Made by a program: the position numbers and the translations under genes
Shown: piece after piece, positions 1 to 6,217 of the stretch
Numbering within the stretch: position 1 is the first letter of the stretch
How the letters are laid out: each line of letters opens with the position of its first letter
Notes under the pieces: model-generated
What the model saw: only the letters and a program-made list of their open reading frames with translations
What the model was told of the DNA's origin: nothing
Databases searched by the model: none
Assembly: GCA_003647755.1 (NCBI GenBank)
Contig: QMNL01000107.1
Span: 1 to 6,217 of the forward strand
From: Candidatus Coatesiibacteriota bacterium
GTDB lineage: Bacteria > B130-G9
DNA length: 6,217 nucleotides
Direction of reading: 5' to 3'

Positions 1-3000
1 TCGAGGCGAATGATGGCGGCAGCGGCCTGGCGTCAACCAAGCTCTTCTACAGTTTTGATGGAGGCGACGCCACCTACTCGGGCCTCGAGAGCGATAGTAG
101 CGCTGGCAGCTTCGAGTTCAACGCCCCAGACGGAGAGGGCGCCTACAACTTCTACACCATCGCAGTGGACACCGCCTCAAACGAGGAGTCGCCTCCGCAG
201 AGCGCCGACTGCCACTTAACCTACGACACAACGTTGCCCAGCTCCTCATGCTCGTCGCCTAGTTACTGCAACGGCGACCAGATAACCGTCACTTTCAGCG
301 CCTCGGACGCGCTAAGTGGGGTCTCATACTGTGATCTCTATTACAGGTTCGGCGATGGCGAATGGACATCGAGCGGCCTTCGCGAATATGGCGACTCGGG
401 AAGTTTCACCTTTGAGCCGGCCGAGGGAGACGGGACATACCAGTTCTACACGATAGCGACTGACAGAGCCGGGAACGCGGAGGCGGCGAAGTCCGCCGAG
501 ACGACGACCCTTCTTGACACGCAGGAGCCGGTCTCGAGCTGTAGCTGCCCGAGCATGACCAATGCTAGCTCTGTGGAGATCACTTTCAGCGCGAGCGACG
601 AGTCGAGCGGGCTTGCGCACACGAAACTCTATTACCGGTATGCAGGCGGCGACTGGACGTTCGCGGACGAGGCAGACAGCGATGAGGCGGGAACATTCGT
701 CTTCTCGTTCGACGATGGCGACGGGGAATATGATTTCTACACGATCGCAATAGACATCGCCGGCAACAGCGAGTCTGCGCCCGGCGAGCCCGATGCGGCG
801 GTGCTCTGTGATACGTCTGCGCCAACGTCGGAGTGCAGCTCGCCAGAGACGGCGAACGAGGGATTCGATGTGAGCTACTCATCCAGCGACGGTGATGGCT
901 CAGGAGTCGTCTCCGTTGACCTCTGGTTCAGATTCTCTTACGACCAGGGCCAGACATGGGACCCGGACTGGACAGCGAGCGGCATGTCGTCTTCGGAGCC
1001 CGCTGGCACCTTCTCCTATCAGCCCGCATTGGGCGAGGGCATTTACGAGTTCTACACGATCGCCTCGGACCATGCTGGGAACACCGAGGAGGTGCCGCAG
1101 AGCGCTGACTGCGCCACCAATTATGTGACGGAAAAGCCTACATCGAGCGCCTCATCGTCTGAGTTTGCGAACAGCGACCCGATTGTCGTTTCGTTCGAGG
1201 CGCGCGATTCAAGCGGCATAAAGGAGGTTCAGCTCTACTACCGGTATGCGCAGCAGGAGGGCTCGGATTGGACCGATTACGCCGACAGCGGCCTCAGGGC
1301 TTACACGGAGCAGGGCTCCTTTGACTTCGACGCCGAGAGTTTCTACGGCGAGGGCATCTATCAATTCTACACGATAGGTGTTGACACCGCCGAGAACGTC
1401 GAGGACGCACCCGGGCAGGCCGACTGCCAGACCATCTACGATGCAACGCTGCCGAGATCGTATCTCCTCTCGCCGGATTACGCGTCAGCAGCATCGATCA
1501 GCTCGGTCTTTGAGACAGACGAGGACCTCTCTGGGGTTGAGAGGGTCGAGCTTTGGTTCCGCTACTCGGCCGACAACGGCGCGACATTTGAACCAGATTG
1601 GGGCGATAGCGGCGTCTTCTCCGAGGCCACGGAAGGTGTCCTCATCTTCAGCGCAGATGCTGGTGACGGGCTTTACGAGTTGATGACACTGGCAACTGAC
1701 AACGCTGGCAACCAGGAGGACAAAGGGCAGGTGGCAGACCAGACCGTCATCTTGGACACGTTGTCCCCGACAGCTACCGTATCCTGCACGAGATACGCGA
1801 CCGAGCTCCCGCTGGAGCTCGACTTCACGGCAACAGACGGGACGATTGGTTCAGGCGTGGCATCCATTCTCTTCTGGTATCGCTTCGAGGACGGAGATTG
1901 GACGCCGACAGGCCTCGAGGCCGAGGGCACGTCTGGCACCGTGTCGTTCTCGCCCAGCGAGGGCGACGGGACTTATCAATTCTTTGCCATCGCGGAAGAC
2001 GCAGCGGGCAACGTCGAACCGCTCCTCTACGAGCCCGAGGCCGAGCTGGTTCTCGACGATCAGATGCCAGCATCCTTCGCGTTCTGCTCCAACTTCAGCA
2101 CATCGTCCGTGATAGAGGTCGGCTACGAGGCGACAGGCCGAGAGAGCGGGATTGCAAGTGTGTCCCTGTTCTACCGGTTCAGCCCGGATGGAGGCGCCGG
2201 TTGGGCTCCGGATTGGACGGATTCTGGGCAGAGCCGCGACACGGCGTTCGGGAGTTTTGATTTTACCACTCAGCAAGGCGAGGGCAGATACGAATTCTAT
2301 ACGATCACTGAAAATAACGCAGGGAGCGTTGAGCCGCCGCCGAGCAGTGCGGACGCATGGTGCATATATGATGGCACTGCTCCGTCGTACCAGCTCTTTT
2401 CGCCCGAGCTCTCCAATAGCTCGCCCATCGACGTCGATTTCGCGGTGGATGACGGACAGGCCGGCAGCGGTCTTGGCTCAATCGAGCTCTACTACCGCTT
2501 TAATGGCGGAGATTGGCATGCGACGGGGCTCAATTCGGGCGAGACAACGGGGACGTTCGCCTTCGCGCCCGGGCAGGAGGACGGATTGTTCGAGTTCTCC
2601 GCAGTCGCGATCGATAATGCTGGGAACTCGACGGCAGGCTCGTTCGAGGTGAAGACCACCACGCAATACGACACCACGGCGCCCTCCTCGACGCTCGCTG
2701 GGCCGGCAGCTGTCAATCAGGGGCCGATTCAATTGCATTATGAGATTCTGGGAGCAGATGACGTCCTGAAGGTCTCGCTGTTCTACCGGTTCAGCGAAAG
2801 CTGCGGCGAGAGCTGGGACGTCCCGTGGACCGATACAGACCTGTCAGGAAGCGGCACCGAGGGCGAGTTCACGTTTGAGACTGCGCACGGCGAGGGGCTG
2901 TACCAGTTCAAGGCGATCGCGGAGGATGTAGCCGGCAACGTTGAGCAGAAAGAGGCTGCTGATACCGAAACTATCCTCGATTCGACCCAGCCTGTCTCTT

Positions 3001-6000
3001 CGCTCGAGAGTTCAGAGTGCGCATCCGGCGCAACTATCGTGATCGACTTTTCAGCTTCAGACCCCGGCTGCAGTTCCGACATCGTTGCAGTCCACCTGTT
3101 CTTTAGCTACGCAGCCTCCGACTGGCAGGAGGCGGACGTGGGAGGCGCTGGCACCGAGGGCGTCATTCAGTTCGCCCCGCCGGACGGTGACGGCCGGTAT
3201 CAATTCTACTCCCAGGCTGAGGACGCAGCAGGCAATTTGGAGGCTCCCAGCGGAGCGCTGCTCGAGGTTACGTTCGACAGAACCCCGCCGGAATCGAGCT
3301 GCCAGGCTGAACCGTTCATATCGCGCTCACCGCTGGAGGTTCAGATGCAGGCGACGGATGCTACGACCGTCCCCGCCGAGATCGCGCTCTACTACCGGTT
3401 CAGGCTCCCGGGCGGCAATTGGCAGCCTAACTGGACCGACACGGGGCTGGAAGTTGACGGGGATTCCGGGACGGTGCAATTCGAGACGCCGTGCGGGGAG
3501 GGGATATACGAGCTGTGCACTGTTGCCCAGGACCTCTGCGGCAACACCGAGCAGATCCAGACGCGACGCTCAGCGCAGAGCATCTTCGACATGACCCCGC
3601 CGGCATCGACACTCAGCGGGAGCTCGGTGGCGAGTTCGGGCACTCTCAATCTGAGCTTCACCTCCTCCGATGAACTGAGTGGGCTAAGCTCCGCCAAGCT
3701 GCTTTACGCGCCTGAGGGCGAGGAGCTTGTGCCAACTGGCCTTACTGAGACCGCAACCGAGGGTGTGTTCGCGTTCACCTTTGACGACTCTGACCGGCAG
3801 GGCACATACAGGTTCGCATGCGTTGGAACTGACCGCGCAGGAAATCAGGAGCAACCCAGTGTTCATAACACGGTATCGGTTCAATTCGATACAGATAAGC
3901 CCAGTTCCAGGGCAATCGCGCCGAGGTTTGCCAACCACCTGCCCATCCAGGTAACGTGCTCCGCCACGGACGGGACCGTCGGCACTGGCGTTGTGAAGGT
4001 CGAGCTGTACTACCGTTTGGAAGGAGAGGACTGGCAGTCCTCTGGCCAGTCGCAGGAGTGCAGCACTAGCGCTACGTTCACGTTCGACTCGGAACACGGT
4101 AACGGCACATACGAGTTCTTCAGCATCGCGATGGATGGGGTTGGTAACCGCGAGGCAATGAAGACCGAGGCCGATTCTCGGACGCTGATCGACAACGAGC
4201 GTCCAGATTCGGAGGCGTCCTGCCAGCCCTGCTATTCCGAGGGGCCGATCGAGGTGTCCTATGTGGCCACGACTGGCACGTGTCAGCTCGAAAGGGTATC
4301 GCTTTGGTATCGCTATTCCGACGGCACCAGCTGGACAGCGTGGGCGGATTCAGGGGCTTGGGATGGCGGGACGAAAGGAAGCATCTCGTTCCCGCCGACG
4401 AGCGGAGATGGGCGTTACGAGTTCTACACTTTGGTTGAGGACGAGTGCGGCAACGTGGAGTTTGGGCCTGGAATCGCCGACTGCACCACCGTTTATGACA
4501 CAACCGCCCCCACGTGTTTCATCTCAGTCTCGCCGTTTTGCAACAGTGCCGAGGTGCGCGTCGATTACCAATGCAATGACGGGCAGGTGGGTTCGGGGGC
4601 AAGTTCGACAGATTTCTGGCTCAGGAAGCAGGGCGGAGACTGGGAGCTTCAGCCCATGAAAGGATATGGTCCGCAGGGCTATGTTGTCCTGAACCTCGAG
4701 CCCCAGGATGGCTATTACGACCTCACTGCCAGCTCGACGGACGTCGCTGGCAACACGAGCGGCTTCACGGGCGAGCCTGACGCATCGTTCGTCCTTGACC
4801 AGCTGCCACCGACATCGATGAGCACTTGCCCGCAGTTTGTGCGGACGGCCGAGCTTACGGTCGATGTCCACTCATCCGATAATCTCTCGGGCCTAGATTC
4901 GGTGCAGCTGTTTATGAGGCGCCCGGGCGAGGCTTGGGCAGAGGCCGGCGCCCCAACCCATGCAACCAGCGCCTCAATCACGCTCACGCTCAGCGGGGGG
5001 CAGGGCAATTACGAGTTCCGGGCGAGAGCGATCGACCGGGCAGGCAACTACGAATCGATGTCCGAGCAGCCGGAATGCTCCACGGTCTATGATGCAACGC
5101 CGCCGGATTCAAGTTGCTCATCGAGTCGCTACACGCGAGTCACGACGGGCGAGATAACCTTCGAGGCATCAGATGAGCATTCCGGGGTGCAGAAGGTTAC
5201 GCTGTGGGCGGCGTTCGAGGGAGCTCCGTTGGCCGCCGTCGATGCGATCGATGGGCAGGCCTCTGGCTCGTTTGACTACACTTTCACGCAGGGCGAGGGC
5301 ACATATCGCTTCGCCGTTCAGGCACAGGACGCCGCGGGAAATTCCCAGAGCGCGCCAACAACTCAGCAGACAAGCACTACACTCGACATGACTGCACCAC
5401 AGACGAGTTGCAATTCGCCATCTACCACCAAAAGTTCACCGATCGCAGTAACATACTACGCGAGCGATCCCATCTCTGGCGTTAAGCGGGTAACGCTATA
5501 CTACCGGCTGAACAGTGGCTCGTGGATCGAGTCGGACGAGTCGAGCACATCTGCGGGCGGCACGATGTCCTTCACACCAACGAGCGGCGACGGTCGATAC
5601 CAATTTTGCATCGTGGGCGAGGATGGGGCAGGCAACAAGACGGAATTCAGCAGCGCAGGCACAGATGAGACCATCTTCGACACAACGCCGCCCGGGGTCT
5701 CCCTGTCATGCCCGGAGGCGACCACTACCTCGCCGATCCCAGTCCACTTCGAGGCGCATGATGCCCTCTCTGAGGTCTCCCAGGTTACTCTCTACTATAG
5801 GTTCCAGACCAAGAACGGGACGTGGAAGTCCTACGGGTCTTTCAGCACGGACTCAGGCACGTTCAAATTTGTGCCTTCGCACGGGTTCGGCATCTACGAG
5901 TTCAGCGCCACAGCGACCGACTCGCTTGGGAATCAGGGCACGCCGGGGGACATCCCGCTGTGTCATGCGGATTACCAGTCTTCCATACCGGTCATCTCGC

Positions 6001-6217
6001 CATCCAACATGTCTCACGACTTCGGCGAGGTGGCTATAGGCAGGGACAAGGTCTGGGTTCTGAGAATCGCGAACTCTGGCGGAAGCTCGCTCGTCATCAG
6101 TGAGATCAAAACCTCTGGCGACTATTCGTGCAGCGACACGACGCCGATCACCATTCCGTCAGGCGAAACGTGTCAAGTTAGCGTTAAGTTCTCACCGCAG
6201 GGGATCGGACGGCGCGA
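1..6217 (+). CDS. Giant Ig-like repeat surface/secreted protein with ASH (choice-of-anchor D) domain, partial at both ends
   Basis: Seen: the frame starting at base 3 is open through base 6215 (2071 codons, no stop), and its translation is a regular array of about 100-residue units followed by a second domain type. No start or stop lies in the window. Order: partial Ig-like unit (residues 1-74), 19 full units (75-1990), short linker, partial ASH-type domain (1995-2071). Every unit carries versions of L-Y-Y-R-F, G-D-G-x-Y-x-F-Y-T-I-A and A-G-N-x-E. No signal peptide, membrane segment, catalytic motif or sorting signal is visible; any such element must lie outside. The protein is acidic (R6 has 18 D/E against 2 R/K) and lysine-poor. 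Family knowledge: the repeats resemble bacterial Ig-like and OmpL47-type repeats of extracellular proteins. Inference: an exported adhesin, stalk or surface-layer-like component. Coding status is near certain, function is not. The actual ligand is unknown. Confidence 0.96.
3..224 (+). repeat. R0, C-terminal part of an Ig-like unit cut by the window start
   Basis: Residues 1-74 contain the S-G-L loop, an L-F-Y-S-F strand (Ser in place of the usual Arg), a G-S-F-E-F strand, G-E-G-A-Y-N-F-Y-T-I-A-V-D, and A-S-N-E-E in place of A-G-N-x-E. The hairpin lacks the conserved Trp. The unit ends in A-D-C-H-L-T-Y, with a cysteine at base 210, just before the R1 linker at 225. Its N-terminal third lies upstream, so at least 20 units exist and the array probably extends to the left. 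Confidence 0.9.
810..1124 (+). repeat. R3, long-hairpin Ig-like unit with paired edge cysteines
   Basis: This 105-residue unit has the acidic D-G-D-G-S-G loop, an L-W-F-R-F strand, and a long hairpin reading S-Y-D-Q-G-Q-T-W-D-P-D-W. That is about seven residues longer than the short form G-D-G-E-W seen in R1. It closes with G-I-Y-E-F-Y-T-I-A and H-A-G-N-T-E. Cysteines sit near both ends (bases 834 and 1110), in strands that are neighbours in many Ig-like folds, so an intradomain disulfide is possible. It is the first of the odd-numbered long-hairpin series. Confidence 0.85.
3276..3587 (+). repeat. R11, cysteine-rich long-hairpin Ig-like unit
   Basis: This 104-residue unit has a canonical L-Y-Y-R-F strand and the long hairpin ending W-Q-P-N-W-T-D-T-G. 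It has four cysteines (bases 3300, 3492, 3516, 3537). Three fall in the normally cysteine-free second half: T-P-C-G-E-G, E-L-C-T-V and D-L-C-G-N. In the last, Cys replaces the Ala of A-G-N, as also happens in R14. Disulfides in an exported protein would explain this, but pairing cannot be read from sequence alone. Confidence 0.83.
3588..3887 (+). repeat. R12, divergent Ig-like unit without the core Trp
   Basis: This unit keeps the linker (D-M-T-P-P), the D-E-L-S-G-L loop, G-T-Y-R-F and D-R-A-G-N-Q-E. The core strand is L-L-Y-A-P instead of L-Y-Y-R-F, and the hairpin reads E-G-E-E-L-V-P-T-G with no Trp; I find no Trp in the whole unit. The frame is intact and length is normal (100 residues), so it is a diverged domain rather than a broken one. 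Confidence 0.83.
4191..4796 (+). repeat. R14-R15, adjacent cysteine-rich Ig-like units
   Basis: R14 (4191-4496) carries five cysteines (bases 4221, 4230, 4281, 4446, 4482). R15 (4497-4796) carries three (4515, 4539, 4572), all in its first third. R14 retains L-W-Y-R-Y, G-D-G-R-Y-E-F-Y-T and E-C-G-N-V-E. R15 is more divergent: its core strand is F-W-L-R-K, and Q-D-G-Y-Y-D-L replaces the usual G-D-G-x-Y-x-F. R15 has the expanded acidic loop N-D-G-Q-V-G-S-G also seen in R6, R8 and R13. Eight cysteines within about 130 residues, counted from base 4221 to base 4572, is the densest cluster in the window. Confidence 0.83.
4797..5384 (+). repeat. R16-R17, Ig-like units with a degraded core strand
   Basis: Both units are 98 residues. 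The L-Y-Y-R-F core is L-F-M-R-R in R16 and L-W-A-A-F in R17, and the R17 hairpin has lost its Trp. Linkers (D-Q-L-P-P, D-A-T-P-P), G-x-G-x-Y-x-F, and R-A-G-N and A-A-G-N motifs remain clear, so membership in the array is not in doubt. R18 and R19 return to the canonical L-Y-Y-R core and share the 98-residue length. Confidence 0.83.
5985..6215 (+). other. ASH/HYDIN-type (choice-of-anchor D) domain, C-terminally truncated by the window
   Basis: Residues 1995-2071 leave the Ig-like pattern and show the ASH signature. In order: D-F-G-E-V-A-I-G (from base 6018), a W-V-L-R-I-A-N-S-G-G strand-turn, S-L-V-I-S-E-I, S-G-D-Y-S-C, I-P-S-G-E-T-C, then V-S-V-K-F-S-P and G-I-G-R-R. Cysteines at bases 6129 and 6171 match the pair often found in secreted members. 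The domain usually runs about 100 residues, so a final strand and the 'S-x-D-P' region should follow just past the window. In bacteria this domain occurs in large exported proteins that end in various cell-surface sorting signals, hence its 'choice-of-anchor' name. It often occurs in tandem, so more copies may follow. Its role here is structural or binding by inference. Confidence 0.85.

Larger units (their letters stand above)
225..5972 (+). repeat. Array of 19 complete tandem Ig-like units (R1-R19)
   Basis: Unit starts, set at the Asp (or its equivalent) of the D-T-x-x-P linker: R1 225, R2 516, R3 810, R4 1125, R5 1440, R6 1755, R7 2055, R8 2370, R9 2670, R10 2979, R11 3276, R12 3588, R13 3888, R14 4191, R15 4497, R16 4797, R17 5091, R18 5385, R19 5679-5972. 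Lengths are 97, 98, 105, 105, 105, 100, 105, 100, 103, 99, 104, 100, 101, 102, 100, 98, 98, 98 and 98 residues. Each unit reads linker, hydrophobic strand, acidic loop with S-G, L-Y-Y-R-F strand, W-hairpin, S-F-x-F strand, G-x-G-x-Y-x-F strand, D-x-A-G-N, final strand. This is a protein-level repeat. DNA identity is confined to short blocks, such as ttctacacgat near 443, 736, 1050 and 1366, so the units are old and diverged. Boundaries are a convention, as the true fold edges may shift by several residues. Confidence 0.93.

Noticed and set aside
555..557. In-frame ATG codons (for example at 555 and 978) as possible gene starts
   Set aside because: They sit in the middle of repeat units, and the same repeat pattern continues upstream to base 3, so the true start is outside the window.
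1221..1248. Perfect Shine-Dalgarno-like aaggaggt followed by an ATG at 1246
   Set aside because: The ATG is 17 bases away and in a different frame from the long ORF, and opens only about 40 codons. The purine run simply encodes K-E-V in R4.
1851..2276. Minus-strand open frame of 141 codons opposite R6-R7
   Set aside because: It lies fully inside the long + strand frame, has no recognisable domain or repeat pattern, and antisense frames of this length are expected opposite G+C-rich coding DNA.
3684..4097. Minus-strand open frame of 137 codons opposite R12-R13, and a similar one at 4120-4503
   Set aside because: No plausible product or upstream signals; both are fully covered by the conserved repeat-coding frame.
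225..5972. CRISPR array or recent tandem DNA duplication
   Set aside because: The about 300-base periodicity is in the protein. DNA matches between units are short and scattered and follow the codons of conserved motifs, with no direct repeats separated by spacers.
5515..6039. Plus-strand open frame of 174 codons in another frame
   Set aside because: The product is Arg/Ser/Pro-rich low-complexity sequence typical of out-of-frame translation, and it crosses from R18 into the ASH domain. The same applies to the frames at 3085-3594 and 2152-2652.
1..6217. Enzymatic domain, signal peptide or membrane segment hidden between units
   Set aside because: Every residue from 1 to 1990 can be assigned to an Ig-like unit and nearly all the rest to the ASH domain. 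No extra segment longer than a few residues is left over.

Overview
The window lies entirely inside one very large protein-coding gene on the + strand. Reading from base 3, the frame stays open for 2071 codons to base 6215 with no stop codon, and it runs off both ends. Neither the start codon, promoter, ribosome binding site, stop codon nor terminator is in view. I see no intergenic stretch, RNA gene, mobile element or CRISPR array. Residue n of the fragment begins at base 3n; that numbering is used throughout.

Layout: bases 3-224 hold the C-terminal part of one Ig-like (beta-sandwich) unit, called R0. Bases 225-5972 hold 19 complete tandem units of 97-105 residues (R1-R19). Bases 5985-6215 hold the first three-quarters or so of a different domain, an ASH/HYDIN-type 'choice-of-anchor D' beta-sandwich, cut off by the window end. 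Each Ig-like unit opens with a linker like D-T-x-x-P-x-S-x-C. Next come a strand ending in an acidic loop and S-G-V/L, an L-Y-Y-R-F strand, a W-containing hairpin, a G-[ST]-F-x-F strand, the strong motif G-[DE]-G-x-Y-x-F-Y-T-I-A-x-D, and A-G-N-x-E.

The protein looks secreted or surface-exposed. It is modular, very acidic and strikingly poor in lysine (27 of 2071 by hand count), and it contains many cysteines. A large adhesin, stalk or surface-layer-like protein is the most reasonable guess, but nothing here shows a ligand or an enzyme activity. G+C is roughly 57-60% by eye. Ig-like arrays followed by an ASH domain are typical of bacteria with large secretomes, including Deltaproteobacteria-like and FCB/candidate-phylum lineages. 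I cannot assign a lineage from this fragment.

The most interesting internal structure is a two-unit rhythm in the middle of the array. R3, R5, R7, R9 and R11 carry a long W-hairpin and their even-numbered neighbours mostly a short one, suggesting the array grew partly by duplication of pairs. Uneven cysteine placement and a decay of the core motif in R12 and R15-R17 are secondary observations.
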